Numbered from the stretch's first letter, positions 1 to 8,994 are shown. The stretch: 64,000 nt of DNA from Ferruginibacter sp. (GCA_013141115.1 JABFRP010000001.1:124001-188000), one strand, 5' to 3'. A program made the numbers and translations. The notes: a model not told the origin generated them from the letters alone.

Positions 1-1
1 G

Positions 2-1096
2 CTGATACAGCTAATTAACCAGGCCACCGAAAGCATTCACCTGCAAACTTATATTTACGAAGATGATGAAACCGGCATATTAATAGCCAATGCATTAAAA
101 GCGGCCGCCAAAAGAAATGTGCTGGTGCATTTACTGGCCGATGGTTATGCATCGCAGCACATAAGTAAAATTTTTATCAGCGAATTAAAAGAAGCTGGCA
201 TTCACTTTCGTTTTTTTGAATCTATTTTTAAAAGCAAACATTTTTATTTTGGCAGAAGAATGCACCATAAAATATTTGTGGTGGATGCAAGATTTGCAGT
301 GGTGGGGGGCGTAAACATCAGCAACCGCTATAACGATATGCCCGGTAAACCCGCCTGGCTGGATTTTGCATTGTATAACGAGGGAGAAGTGGCACGTGAA
401 CTTTGTGTGCTGTGCTGGAAAACCTGGAAAGGGTTTCCGGTAAATATGGATATTACACCCTGCGAAGAAAAGCAGCAGCAGTTTAATTTTAAACAAGACC
501 AAACCAGTAAAGTACGCATGCGGCGTAATGATTGGGTGAGGCGCAAAAATGAAATTTCTGCCTCGTATATCGAAATGTTTGGTCATGCACAATCGCATAT
601 AACAATTATGTGCAGCTACTTTTTACCGGGCAAAATAATACGCCGCTTATTAAGTAATGCTGCTAAACGTGGGGTAAAGATAAAAGTAATTATTGCCGGC
701 CCGTCGGATGTAATGGTGGCCAAAAATGCCGAGCGCTGGATGTACGACTGGTTGTTAAGAAATAATATTACACTGTACGAATACCAGCCCGCCGTATTGC
801 ATGCAAAAGTTGCCGTGTGTGATGCCGGCTGGCTAACCCTTGGCTCGTACAATGTAAATAATATTAGTGCCTATGCCAGTATAGAACTGAATTTGGATGT
901 ACGTAGCAAAACCCTTGCTGTACAAATGGAAGAAGTGCTGGAAAATATTATTCAAAATGATTGCGTGCCTATTACCAGGGAAACACACTTGCAGCGTAAA
1001 AATGCTTTTAAACAATTGGTGCGCTGGTGCTCTTACCAGTTTATAAGGCTGGCTTTTTTTACCCTTACTTTTTATTTTAAAAGGGAGCGGAGTTGA
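2..1096 (+). CDS. Phospholipase D / cardiolipin synthase-like protein (5' end outside window)
   Basis: The reading frame is open from base 2, so the gene starts upstream of the window; codons before the first internal GTG at 119 still read as a normal PLD protein (HLQTYIYEDDETG). Two HKD motifs, HxKx4D, are visible: HHKIFVVD near bases 259-282 followed by GGVNISNRY, and HAKVAVCD near 801-824 followed by LGSYNVNN. Two HKD motifs in one chain are the signature of bacterial cardiolipin synthases, which join two phosphatidylglycerols at the inner membrane. The N-terminal membrane helices of a typical Cls would lie outside the window. The C-terminus is basic and hydrophobic. It converges with the next gene. 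Other PLD-superfamily transferases remain possible. Confidence 0.85.
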   Translation: MIQLINQATESIHLQTYIYEDDETGILIANALKAAAKRNVLVHLLADGYASQHISKIFISELKEAGIHFRFFESIFKSKHFYFGRRMHHKIFVVDARFAVVGGVNISNRYNDMPGKPAWLDFALYNEGEVARELCVLCWKTWKGFPVNMDITPCEEKQQQFNFKQDQTSKVRMRRNDWVRRKNEISASYIEMFGHAQSHITIMCSYFLPGKIIRRLLSNAAKRGVKIKVIIAGPSDVMVAKNAERWMYDWLLRNNITLYEYQPAVLHAKVAVCDAGWLTLGSYNVNNISAYASIELNLDVRSKTLAVQMEEVLENIIQNDCVPITRETHLQRKNAFKQLVRWCSYQFIRLAFFTLTFYFKRERS

Positions 1097-1126
1097 TGGG
1101 GATAGGTGTTGTTTATACTGCTTCCG

Positions 1127-1816
1127 CTAGTAATTATTTTTTATCCTGAGTTGCTGTACATACCCTGACAGATGTTGTCTCTTATCGCCTTCCGCTTCTG
1201 TTAAATATTTTTCAAGTAAAAATTTGTCTTTAACATATTCGTTTAGCACATGCAAGCAGCCCATTTTGTGCCATTCGTCGTCTATTGTCCACGATTTTTC
1301 TACAAGGGTAGTGGTGTTTTTATAACCAAGTTTTGCTAGAGCAAAAAGAGCCATTCTTTTTGTGTATTCATTTTCATCGGCATATAACTTTAGCAGAATA
1401 GTTTCAATTTCAAGTGTGGAGTATTCAAATTTTCTAAAGCACATGGCAATAGAAGATTTTGCATCGTCGTATTCTGTTCCGGTTAGTGTTGTTGCTATTG
1501 CTGCAAGGCTAATAAAGTCCTTGTCTGTTAAATCGCCACAGGTAGAAATAGGTCTGCTTTCGTTTAACTCTGATAAAAAGCCGGCACAATCAAAGCCTCT
1601 GGCAATTAAATACAATAAGTTTACTTTGTCTTCTTTATCCAGTAGAGCAATTTTTTTTGTGTTAAGTAATTGGCTGAAAAAATTTGTAAGCTCATTCCAT
1701 TTTGGATAGGAAGGGTCATCTGTTGCATTTATCGCAATCTGTTGGTCGGTATAATTCTGCTGCCGCCATTGTTTAAAATGATCCACGTAAAATGCCAGTG
1801 TTGCTTTAGGTGTCAT
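1127..1816 (-). CDS. Hypothetical all-helical protein, HEAT-repeat-like
   Basis: A 229-residue soluble protein without signal peptide or membrane segment. The C-terminal half (about residues 95-215) is a run of paired amphipathic helices with patterns such as YTKRMALFALAKLGY followed by a WHKMGCLHVLNEYVKDK helix, which resembles HEAT/armadillo repeats used as protein-binding scaffolds. No catalytic motif is seen. The gene lies 34 bases downstream of a membrane-protein gene on the same strand and may be cotranscribed with it. No function is assigned. Confidence 0.6.
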   Translation of the reverse strand: MTPKATLAFYVDHFKQWRQQNYTDQQIAINATDDPSYPKWNELTNFFSQLLNTKKIALLDKEDKVNLLYLIARGFDCAGFLSELNESRPISTCGDLTDKDFISLAAIATTLTGTEYDDAKSSIAMCFRKFEYSTLEIETILLKLYADENEYTKRMALFALAKLGYKNTTTLVEKSWTIDDEWHKMGCLHVLNEYVKDKFLLEKYLTEAEGDKRQHLSGYVQQLRIKNNY

Positions 1817-1850
1817 TAAATTATTGCTTCTTTACTGCTTCTTTTTGCGG

Positions 1851-2459
1851 CTATTTTATATGTTGAAAATCTTGTTTTTGAGTAAAATATTGCAGACCTA
1901 AAATTAAAAGTATTGTACTGATAAATGTAATTTTTTGCATAACAGGCAGCAAAACAAAATTGCCCGAGCCATAGAGGTATAAGGTAAAGTAAAATATAAG
2001 AAGACAAATAATGCACAAGAATTTGAACAAGTGCAGTTTTGATTTTAAAACAAAAACAGTAATGTAAAATATACTTACAAGAAACAAGGTACTTGCTATT
2101 GTAACCATTATATCATGCAATGGTGTTACAATTAAAAAAGTAAAAAACATACCGCCGGCCCCCAGGTATTTTATTACCCTGGCCGCATGCTTTACCGTAA
2201 TTTTTTTCGAAAATTCGATGAAGAATATAGCAAAACTCACTGCAAGAAAGATCATTCCTGCATCTGCCCAAAATCGGGATGGGTTGTTGGCACCATTCAC
2301 TGCTTTTGCAGCAAATAGATTGCTTATAAAATTTTTCGACCACTGAAAACCAATTGAATTTTTATCATACAGAGAGCCTCCCGGATAAACCATTGTGGCA
2401 ATTAAAAGCAGGAGTATTGAAATAGTTATTCCTGTTAGAACTGAATGTTTTTTTAGCAT
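1851..2459 (-). CDS. Hypothetical polytopic membrane protein (DUF998-like topology)
   Basis: A 202-residue protein with about six hydrophobic segments: residues 8-26, 70-85, 97-115, 117-135, 143-163 and 170-190. A conserved-looking loop (YPGGS near residues 25-29, then FQWSKNFISNLF) separates helix 1 from the rest, a layout reminiscent of DUF998-type membrane proteins, but that is a weak resemblance. Probably located in the inner membrane. It precedes the HEAT-like gene on the same strand. No enzymatic residues can be pointed out. Confidence 0.55.
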   Translation of the reverse strand: MLKKHSVLTGITISILLLLIATMVYPGGSLYDKNSIGFQWSKNFISNLFAAKAVNGANNPSRFWADAGMIFLAVSFAIFFIEFSKKITVKHAARVIKYLGAGGMFFTFLIVTPLHDIMVTIASTLFLVSIFYITVFVLKSKLHLFKFLCIICLLIFYFTLYLYGSGNFVLLPVMQKITFISTILLILGLQYFTQKQDFQHIK

Positions 2460-2705
2460 CTAATGCTGTTTAAGTTTTTCTGCAATTGATATATAAAGCA
2501 TCATTTTACAATGATTGCAGCAGGGCAGGGCTTTGTACTGTGCTGGAATTTATGGTAGCCAGCCCGAAGCTGAAGCCCAATAAAATTAATGATGATGAAG
2601 ATAAGTACAAATGCTCAATAGAATTACGTTTGACCAAACCGCAGCTGGTAGCGGGTAAAAAAATGAGCATTTAGTTGTTTTTACACAGTTCACCTGGCAG
2701 TAATG

Positions 2706-3137
2706 CTACTCTTGAAGCGAAGCCTTAACCCCGTACAGTATTGCTGCTTTAAGTATTTCAATGTTTATATCTTTCAGCGTTTTAAATTTAATGCAATACC
2801 CGGTTACACTTGCCTTGCCCAGTTTTTTTTCATACGTTTGGGCCAGGTATTTTTTATCTTTTATACCAAGGATGTAAACAGATATTCCGGTTGTATTTGC
2901 GCTCAAACCAATTTGATAAAACTCCCTGCTTTTTCCATCAGCATATTTTATGTTGTAAGATCCATATCCTATATTAGGATTTGAAACAGTTTTACCTTTA
3001 TCGTCTTTACCATCTAAGAACCATAATTTACATTTTGGCAACACTTGAAATATGTGTTGGTGCAACTCTTGCATATCATTGCGTTTTGGTTCAGGCTGGC
3101 TGGTAATATAGGTTGCAATTTGTATTTGCACGTTCAT
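2706..3137 (-). CDS. DUF1801 domain protein
   Basis: A 143-residue cytoplasmic protein. The N-terminal QPEPKRNDMQELHQHIFQ and the central IGYGSYNIKYADGKSREFYQIGL fit DUF1801 (YdhG-like), in which a helix is followed by a strand with a GYG turn and a K-F-Y-I-hydrophobic strand. The C-terminus has the usual basic stretch (KLGKASVTGYCIKFKTLKD) before a final helix. The biochemical role of this family is not established; such genes often sit beside SRPBCC and VOC genes, as here. It is 23 bases downstream of the VOC gene and probably belongs to the same minus-strand group. Confidence 0.65.
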   Translation of the reverse strand: MNVQIQIATYITSQPEPKRNDMQELHQHIFQVLPKCKLWFLDGKDDKGKTVSNPNIGYGSYNIKYADGKSREFYQIGLSANTTGISVYILGIKDKKYLAQTYEKKLGKASVTGYCIKFKTLKDINIEILKAAILYGVKASLQE

Positions 3138-3160
3138 ATAAATATAAAATTACGGGTTGC

Positions 3161-3586
3161 CTATTTTAATTCAAATTCCACGATCCATTCAATACCGTAT
3201 TTGTCTCTAAAACAACCAAAATAAACACCCCAACCACTATCACCAATAGGGCCTTCTATTTGTCCTCCTGCTGAAAGCCCATTAAATAATTTATCTGCTT
3301 CTTCTTTACTTTCTGCACTTATTACAATTTTACTTCTGTTCTCATTTTCATTTGTTTTTCCCATAATTTCCGGAACATCATTTGCCATCAACATATTACT
3401 TTTACCGATAGGCAAAGCAATATGCATAATTTTATTTTCTTCCTTTTCTGCTATTGGAAATTCAGGACTTGCAAGGTCTTTAAAGCGGATGATTTTTGCA
3501 AACTCTCCGCCAAATACTGATTTGTAAAAGGTAAATGCTTCTTCGGCATTTCCGTTAAAGTTAATGTGAGGATTGATGAGTGCCAT
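3161..3586 (-). CDS. VOC-family (PhnB/glyoxalase-like) protein
   Basis: A 141-residue protein with the paired beta-alpha-beta-beta-beta modules of the vicinal-oxygen-chelate fold. The start (INPHINFNGNAEEAFTFYKSVFGGEF) and the end (GWGVYFGCFRDKYGIEWIVEFE) are typical of the PhnB or 3-demethylubiquinone-methyltransferase-like subgroup. Many members of this subgroup have no known substrate. It sits 70 bases downstream of the AHSA1/ArsR pair and upstream of a DUF1801 gene, a common Bacteroidota small-gene group. Confidence 0.8.
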   Translation of the reverse strand: MALINPHINFNGNAEEAFTFYKSVFGGEFAKIIRFKDLASPEFPIAEKEENKIMHIALPIGKSNMLMANDVPEIMGKTNENENRSKIVISAESKEEADKLFNGLSAGGQIEGPIGDSGWGVYFGCFRDKYGIEWIVEFELK

Positions 3587-3656
3587 TTTTTTATTTTTTA
3601 GATTGTTAAATTGTTTACTTTTTTAAAAAATTATCCAAATCTGTTGATAACGAAAA

Positions 3657-4154
3657 TTATTTCTTCGATAAAGTTGCCAATAGATTTTCCAGGTTTGTCA
3701 TGCTCATAGTGAATCCTTCTTTAAAGCCCATTTCAATCATTTTCTCCAAACGGGTAAGCGATTCATTGTTAATAGTGATGCTCACTTTTGTTGTTCCCTT
3801 TTGTTCGCTGAAATGGTAATCCCAATCAGAACCTGGCAGTTCAGGATTTTCATTGGCATCTGCAAAAGCATTATGCATTTTAAAGTTCGTTTTTGGAGTA
3901 ATGGAAGTGTATTGCTGGATTGCCCAACGCTCCTGTCCTTCGGGGCTTACCATAGCATAAAATCTTCGTCCACCAACTTCAAAATTCATATATTTTGTTT
4001 TAGATGCCCACGGTTTAGGTGCTACCCATTGGTCAAGAATTTCCGCTTTGGTAAAAGCATCCCATACAAGATCGGGTTCTGCAGCAAATTCCCTGGTTAT
4101 GAATACCGTTTTTGCTGCTTTGTCTACGGTAAAATCAAATAGTAAGTCGTTCAT
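3657..4154 (-). CDS. SRPBCC/AHSA1-family protein
   Basis: A 165-residue helix-grip protein. The region [30 protein letters not shown] is the classic AHSA1 (activator of Hsp90 ATPase-like) N-terminal motif, and the C-terminal amphipathic helix (residues 130-160) closes the ligand cavity. The start codon overlaps the stop of the upstream ArsR gene (ATGA at 4151-4154), so the two are translationally coupled. ArsR-AHSA1 pairs are common, and the regulator probably controls this gene. The ligand is unknown. Confidence 0.85.
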   Translation of the reverse strand: MNDLLFDFTVDKAAKTVFITREFAAEPDLVWDAFTKAEILDQWVAPKPWASKTKYMNFEVGGRRFYAMVSPEGQERWAIQQYTSITPKTNFKMHNAFADANENPELPGSDWDYHFSEQKGTTKVSITINNESLTRLEKMIEMGFKEGFTMSMTNLENLLATLSKK

Positions 4155-4471
4155 TTTTTTTGTTTTTTAATGGTTGATAATACTTTGTCAAGTTGATTGA
4201 ACCTGATTTCCCAAATTTTTCTGAATTGGTCAATCCATTTATCAATCTCTTTCATTTTTTCAATTTCAAGTGAGTAGTAAATTTCCCTGCCTTGTTGTTC
4301 CTGTTTTACCAGTTCGCATTCTGTAAGTATGCGAAGGTGTTTAGAAACAGATTGCCGGGTAGTGTTAAAGTTGTCGGCAATGGCATTGGGTGTCATTGCC
4401 TGTAATGCAATTAAGGTAATAATTGCCCGCCTTGTCGGGTCGGCTATTGCCTGAAAAATATCTCGTCTCAT
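4151..4471 (-). CDS. ArsR-family winged-helix transcriptional repressor
   Basis: A 106-residue regulator. [22 protein letters not shown] and the recognition-helix region [22 protein letters not shown] are typical of ArsR proteins of the SRPBCC-associated subgroup. No metal-binding CxC is visible, so it probably does not sense metals. Its 3' end overlaps the AHSA1 gene by four bases. An inverted repeat lies directly on the -7 element upstream (see 4505-4522), which supports autoregulation. Confidence 0.88.
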   Translation of the reverse strand: MRRDIFQAIADPTRRAIITLIALQAMTPNAIADNFNTTRQSVSKHLRILTECELVKQEQQGREIYYSLEIEKMKEIDKWIDQFRKIWEIRFNQLDKVLSTIKKQKK

Positions 4472-4504
4472 GTTGTTTTAATTTTTACTTGCGCAGCTAA
4501 TCGG

Positions 4505-4539
4505 TTGCAAATATATATGCAACTATTTGGTTTCGCAAA
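4505..4539 (-). promoter_or_regulatory. arsR promoter with overlapping operator
   Basis: Read on the minus strand, bases 4515-4508 give TATATTTG, an exact match to the Bacteroidota -7 consensus TAnnTTTG, and bases 4539-4536 give TTTG as the -33 element with a 20-base spacer. The inverted repeat TTGCA-N8-TGCAA at 4505-4522 covers the -7 element, where binding would block transcription. The position, 34-51 bases before the ArsR start, fits an autoregulatory ArsR operator. Confidence 0.6.
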
Positions 4540-4793
4540 TTTTTTTGCAAATATTTTTTAAAGAGATAAGTTGTGGAAGTTTAAAACATCAGGGGTACTA
4601 AATAATCTGATCTTTTATTTCCATTTTGGGTGATTTTGTAATCAACCAATTTCAGACTACGCAATATTTGGTCTTTGCAGATTTTAAAAGAAAGAAAATA
4701 ATTGAAAAAATGCACAAAAGGTTGCAGTACCGCCAACCAGGTCATTAAAAAAATACTCATTGACCACTCTCAACGTTTTTGATGACCATCGTC

Positions 4794-4825
4794 TTTGCTT
4801 TTGCCTGCGGCTAAAAATACATTTG
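4794..4825 (+). promoter_or_regulatory. Predicted hsp20 promoter
   Basis: TTTG at 4794-4797, a 20-base spacer, and TACATTTG at 4818-4825 match the Bacteroidota primary-sigma promoter (TTTG, 19-21 bases, TAnnTTTG). Transcription would begin about 40 bases before the hsp20 start. No CIRCE-type heat-shock inverted repeat was seen. The rest of the 399-base gap between 4472 and 4870 shows no further gene. Confidence 0.5.
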
Positions 4826-4870
4826 TAGGGTAAACAATATTTTAAAACATTTAAACAAAAGGAGGACGTT

Positions 4871-5311
4871 ATGGGAACACTAGCATTAGCTAAAGTAAGC
4901 GAAAGAATGCCAACAGTATTTGAAGACCTGTTTAAACCATGGAACGAATGGTTTGATGGTGGTTTGTGGGGAAAAACAATGAACATCCCCGCTGTAAATA
5001 TTATTGTGCATAAAGATGAATACCTGGTATCACTGGCAGTGCCCGGAATGAAAAAAGATGATTTTAAAATTGATGTGGATGGCAATATGCTAACCATCAG
5101 CAGCGAAAAAGAAGAAACCAAAGAAGAAAAAGAGAAAAAATTTACCCGTAAGGAATACAACTATTCTTCTTTTAGCCGCAGCTTTACTTTGCCAGAAGAA
5201 ATTAACAAAGAAAAAATTGAAGCAAAGTATGAAGACGGTGTATTAAAAATTGCTTTGCCACGTAAGGACGAAGCTAAAAAACCTTCTGCAAAACATATCA
5301 ATGTTAAATAG
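4871..5311 (+). CDS. Small heat-shock protein, Hsp20/alpha-crystallin family
   Basis: A 146-residue chaperone that holds unfolding proteins in the cytoplasm. The alpha-crystallin domain spans about residues 40-135: VNIIVHKDEYLVSLAVPGMKKDD at its start, and FSRSFTLPEEINKEKIEAKYEDGVL, then LKIALP, at its end. The C-terminal I-x-V (HINV) resembles the oligomerisation motif. A full Shine-Dalgarno sequence, AAGGAGG at 4859-4865, lies five bases before the ATG and fixes the start; this is unusual for Bacteroidota. The gene is monocistronic, with its own promoter and terminator. Confidence 0.93.
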   Translation: MGTLALAKVSERMPTVFEDLFKPWNEWFDGGLWGKTMNIPAVNIIVHKDEYLVSLAVPGMKKDDFKIDVDGNMLTISSEKEETKEEKEKKFTRKEYNYSSFSRSFTLPEEINKEKIEAKYEDGVLKIALPRKDEAKKPSAKHINVK

Positions 5312-5334
5312 ACCGATTTTTTTTCTCCGGTTTT

Positions 5335-5371
5335 AAGCCTTGTCATACGGTTTTAGTGGCAAGGCTTTTTT
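5335..5371 (+). terminator. Rho-independent terminator after hsp20
   Basis: An eight-base inverted repeat, AAGCCTTG at 5335-5342 and CAAGGCTT at 5360-5367, encloses a 17-base loop and is followed by a T run ending at 5371. It lies 24 bases after the hsp20 stop codon. Confidence 0.75.
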
Positions 5372-5516
5372 ATGCCGCAGCTGCATCGTAATTAAATGAC
5401 CTTTATTGTTGACGAACATCAGAGTTTTGGTTGACAGTGATTATTGTATTGGCTTGTAAGCCTTACTATCTTCACTCAATAAATTAATACAATGAACACG
5501 CTAAAGTAATGTACCC

Positions 5517-5912
5517 ATGAACAATACTAATTTAAAAGTGGATGAAATGCCGCAACCAAAATTAAAACAGGCGGTGTTTGAAACCGGAGCATTAAAACGA
5601 TCGCTGGTTTTTATACGGGAAGAAAATATGCATCTTAAAAACAGGGTATCGGAAATACTGCAAAACGGGTTTGATAAAAAAATGCTTAACAAAATGGAAA
5701 TTTTTCAAAACAGGTTTATTATGGAAGATGAGCTGGTGAGTTTACTGCGTAATGATGTGGCAGAAATTGACCGGCTGCTGATTAACGAAGGCAAAGCTAT
5801 TGCGGAGATAAACAAAAAACTGCGTAAGCTAAGCTGCAATATTGAAGTAGCCGAAAGCCATTTTGGAAAACTAAAACTGGAGTTTAATAATTTTCTTTCC
5901 GAAAATATTTAA
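5517..5912 (+). CDS. Hypothetical coiled-coil protein
   Basis: A 131-residue soluble protein, almost entirely helical. Heptad-like hydrophobic spacing is seen at about residues 25-75 and 80-125 (for example LVSLLRNDVAEIDRLL), so a two-segment coiled coil is likely. No signal peptide or cysteines in a metal-binding pattern. It has its own terminator and stands alone facing the response-regulator gene. Function unknown. Confidence 0.6.
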   Translation: MNNTNLKVDEMPQPKLKQAVFETGALKRSLVFIREENMHLKNRVSEILQNGFDKKMLNKMEIFQNRFIMEDELVSLLRNDVAEIDRLLINEGKAIAEINKKLRKLSCNIEVAESHFGKLKLEFNNFLSENI

Positions 5913-5928
5913 ACCAGGCGAAAAAAAA

Positions 5929-5957
5929 CGGAGGCCGCAGGGCCTCCGGTTTTTTTA
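5929..5957. terminator. Bidirectional terminator between convergent genes
   Basis: CGGAGGCC at 5929-5936 and GGCCTCCG at 5941-5948 form a perfect eight-base GC-rich stem with a four-base loop. A runs precede it (5921-5928) and T runs follow (5950-5956), so it can act on both strands and serve the coiled-coil gene (plus) and the response regulator (minus). Confidence 0.85.
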
Positions 5958-7016
5958 ATTCAGCATTTGCTCCAGCTTTTTTTGATTGAGCAGCGTTATG
6001 CTGCCATCTTTTTTTATATCCACCAGCTTTTCATTTCTAAAATCGCTGAGGGTGCGAATGAGCGATTCTTTAGCAGTGCCGGCAATAGAAGCCAGACTTT
6101 CACGGCTAAGGTCTATCACAAATTTTTCTTCCTTATTATCCTGGTATTTTTGTTGCAGCAGTATCAATGCTTCGGCTACTTTTTTGCGTAGCGAATTATA
6201 GGCAATACCTATCAGGTGATTCTCTTTTTCCGAAATATTTTTTGCCAGTAACTGAATAAATTTTTTCATCACTTCGGGGCTTTTGTTCATCAGTTCATCA
6301 AAATCTTCCTTAGGTATTACTGCCAGCTCGGCTTCTTCCAAAGCTTTGGCAGAGTCTCTGTAAGAAGTGCCTTCCAGCAATGCGATATAGCCTAAAAAAT
6401 CGCCGGGACTAAAAAGTTCTGTTACCAGCTCCTTACCATCTTCATTGGTTTTATAGGCTTTTACTTTGCCTTTAATGATATAGTACAACCGGTTGGGGTG
6501 GTTACCTTCCGAATAGATCATTTGCTTTTTTTTGTATTTATTAATATTGCGTCCCTGTACAAATTGCAGCATTGCGTCTTTACCAAAAGAGGTTTCTATT
6601 AAATGTTGCATGCCTTCTAAACCGGGTAGCAACTCATGTTTAAGCAAGTCCATTCTTTTTAAACGGCTTTCCACGGCACTTAATAATTCGGTGCCGCTAA
6701 AGGGTTTGGTAATATAATCATCGGCACCCAGTTCCATACCTTTTCTAAAATCGACACGTTCTGTTTTTGCCGTTAAAAAAATAAACGGCGTATTTTTTAT
6801 CAGTTCATTTTTATGCACAGCATGCAATACACCAAAGCCATCCAGCACGGGCATCATAATATCGCAAATGATCAGGTCCGGGGTATGTTCCAAAGCTTTT
6901 TCCACACCAATCTTGCCGTTTTCGGCCACTATTACTTCGTAGTTGGATAACTCCAGTATCTCCGCAGTATTAATGCGGATATCGTCGTTGTCTTCAATCA
7001 GCAAAATCTTTTTCAT
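5955..7016 (-). CDS. Response regulator with CRP/FNR-type output (REC-CNB-HTH)
   Basis: A 353-residue fusion. Residues 1-120 are a receiver domain with the acidic pair E8/D9-N10 region, phosphoacceptor D52 in LIICDIMMP, and the conserved Thr and Lys (FLTAKTE and YITKPF). Residues about 145-260 form a cyclic-nucleotide-binding-type beta roll (YYIIKGKVKAYKTNEDGKE, FSPGDFLGYIALLEG). Residues 270-345 hold a Crp winged helix with the recognition helix near SLASIAGTAKESLIRTLSDF. No cysteine cluster of the FNR iron-sulphur type is seen. The kinase gene lies 10 bases upstream, so kinase and regulator form one operon and presumably a cognate pair. It is likely to control stress or redox genes, possibly the UspA neighbours (inference). 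Confidence 0.9.
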   Translation of the reverse strand: MKKILLIEDNDDIRINTAEILELSNYEVIVAENGKIGVEKALEHTPDLIICDIMMPVLDGFGVLHAVHKNELIKNTPFIFLTAKTERVDFRKGMELGADDYITKPFSGTELLSAVESRLKRMDLLKHELLPGLEGMQHLIETSFGKDAMLQFVQGRNINKYKKKQMIYSEGNHPNRLYYIIKGKVKAYKTNEDGKELVTELFSPGDFLGYIALLEGTSYRDSAKALEEAELAVIPKEDFDELMNKSPEVMKKFIQLLAKNISEKENHLIGIAYNSLRKKVAEALILLQQKYQDNKEEKFVIDLSRESLASIAGTAKESLIRTLSDFRNEKLVDIKKDGSITLLNQKKLEQMLN

Positions 7017-7026
7017 ATAATTAAGG

Positions 7027-8994
7027 TTAAAAATTAAAGGTTATTATAAATGCTGTACCTTTTTCCAGTTCGCTGTTGCATTGTACTGTGCCATTCATCA
7101 GCTCGCTGTATTTAGAAACAATGTGCAGGCCAAGCCCGGTACCCTGAATGTTGGCTGCATTGGTGCCACGGAAAAAACGTTCCATTAAATGCAACTGATC
7201 TTCCTTGGAAATACCCATGCCTTGGTCTTTTATCAAAAAAATAAATTGGTCATTCTGTACCACTGTTTTAATATCAATGGGTTTGCCTTCGGCAGAAAAT
7301 TTGCTGGCATTGGAAATTAAATTCATTACAATATGTTTTAGTAATGACGGATCAAGCGTTACTACCTGGCAACCTTCGTGATGGTACCATATTTTTTGCT
7401 TTTTCTTCAGGCTGCTTTTCATATCTCCCACAACAGCAATAATAAGATCCTTAATATTAAACTGGCTATATCGTACCTGCATTTTTCCTTCTTCAATTTT
7501 GCCCACACTTAAAAAGTCATTCAAAATATCCGACAGCATATTTACGGATGACACTATACGCTGCAGGTGTTTTTCTCTTTTGGGCTGATCGGCAGTACTG
7601 GTATATTTTTCTATAAGGTAAGATGATGAAAGTACTGTGCTGAGCGGCGTACGAAATTCATGCGAAGCCATGGAAACAAATCTTGATTTTAATTCGCTGA
7701 GTTCTTTTTCTTTTTCAAGAGCCTGTTGCAGATCTTCTTCAAACTTTTTTATCCGGGTAATATCAAAAGCAACTGCCACATAACCGATAATACTGTCATC
7801 TTCATTCCTCATGGCGGTAATATTAACCTTAGAAGGAAATTTGGTGCCATCTTTTCTAACAAATATCCATTCGTCTTCTTCTATTAATATTGCATGAGTT
7901 TTGTTTAATTGAAATAATTCATTGCTAAGCGGTATATCTGTTTTCCAATCCGGCGATATTTTTTTTATACGTTGATGCAGTAGTTGTGCATCGGTGTAAA
8001 TTAATGGTGTGTGTTTGCCAATCAGTTCATCGGCTTTGTAGCCCAGTTCTTTTTCGGCCTCGGGGTTAAAGGTTTGTATAATGCCGTTTACATCAATAGA
8101 AATGATCATGGCACCCGCTTTATCCAGCAGCGCTTTTTGAAATGCCACTACTTTTTGTACTTCGGCTTTTGATGTTTCCAGCTGTGTTAGTGTTTTTTGT
8201 AAAACTGCTGTGCGTTCTTCTACGATTGATTCCAGCTCGTTATTTAATTTTTTTAAAGCTAGTTCAGAATTTTTGCGCAGCGAAATGTTGTTAACAAAAG
8301 CTATCACATATTTGTCACCATCCGATGGGTAATGGCCAAGGCTCAGCTCTACCGGAAACTCAGTGCCATCTTTTTTTAAAGCAATCAAATCTCTTCCTGC
8401 CCCTACAATATGATCGTTAGGTGCCTGCATAAATTTATTTCTATGCTCAATATGTTTATGATGAAAACGGGAAGGGATAAGCTGCTCTATTTTTTTACCT
8501 ATCAATTCGTTTTTAGTGTAACCAAATTCATTAAGTATAAAAGGATTTGCTGTGGCAATTTCTCCTCTTTTATTTACCATTAGTATGCCTAGCGAAGCCA
8601 GTTCAAAAAAAGCACGGTCAACGGGGTTTACCACAAAAAGATAATATGCCTTTTCCTTGCTTACATAATATTGTATGGTAACTTCTCCAAAAAAAGAATG
8701 TCCTTTAAGAGATGTATATTCCACCAGCTCATTAAAGTATCCTTTATCTAAAAGTGTTTTTTCCCGTTCTGCAATAAGTGTTTCGGTAAGCATTTCTTTT
8801 CTGAATTTTCTAAACTGTGTTATATCCAGATCGTTTATCGAATCCAGATCGAAAAGTTTAAGAAATGCATTGTTACAGTAAATGAATTTTTTGCTTGCAG
8901 CTTCTATAATTATTGCTCCTTCACGCATGTTATTGCACATGGTAAAGAAAAGAGAGTGGTCAAACTTATTTTTATCATAAAAGATGTCAGTCAT
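7027..8994 (-). CDS. Multi-PAS sensor histidine kinase
   Basis: A 655-residue kinase without transmembrane segments, so it probably senses a cytoplasmic signal. Three PAS domains lie at about residues 15-125, 130-240 and 285-415; two are followed by PAC-like ends. A coiled-coil linker spans 240-285. The HisKA domain has H445 in MASHEFRTP, and the ATPase domain has the N box (MNLISNASKF, N558), G1 (DQGMGIS, about 590) and G2 (GTGLGLHI, about 618). All catalytic elements are intact. It is followed 10 bases later by the REC-CNB-HTH response regulator. PAS domains may bind haem, flavin or nothing; the ligand cannot be read from the sequence. Confidence 0.92.
   Translation of the reverse strand: MTDIFYDKNKFDHSLFFTMCNNMREGAIIIEAASKKFIYCNNAFLKLFDLDSINDLDITQFRKFRKEMLTETLIAEREKTLLDKGYFNELVEYTSLKGHSFFGEVTIQYYVSKEKAYYLFVVNPVDRAFFELASLGILMVNKRGEIATANPFILNEFGYTKNELIGKKIEQLIPSRFHHKHIEHRNKFMQAPNDHIVGAGRDLIALKKDGTEFPVELSLGHYPSDGDKYVIAFVNNISLRKNSELALKKLNNELESIVEERTAVLQKTLTQLETSKAEVQKVVAFQKALLDKAGAMIISIDVNGIIQTFNPEAEKELGYKADELIGKHTPLIYTDAQLLHQRIKKISPDWKTDIPLSNELFQLNKTHAILIEEDEWIFVRKDGTKFPSKVNITAMRNEDDSIIGYVAVAFDITRIKKFEEDLQQALEKEKELSELKSRFVSMASHEFRTPLSTVLSSSYLIEKYTSTADQPKREKHLQRIVSSVNMLSDILNDFLSVGKIEEGKMQVRYSQFNIKDLIIAVVGDMKSSLKKKQKIWYHHEGCQVVTLDPSLLKHIVMNLISNASKFSAEGKPIDIKTVVQNDQFIFLIKDQGMGISKEDQLHLMERFFRGTNAANIQGTGLGLHIVSKYSELMNGTVQCNSELEKGTAFIITFNF

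Noticed and set aside
2486..2674. Plus-strand open frame of 62 codons between the membrane-protein and DUF1801 genes
   Set aside because: Its composition does not look like a folded protein, it has no neighbour or start signal, and it lies between two minus-strand genes.
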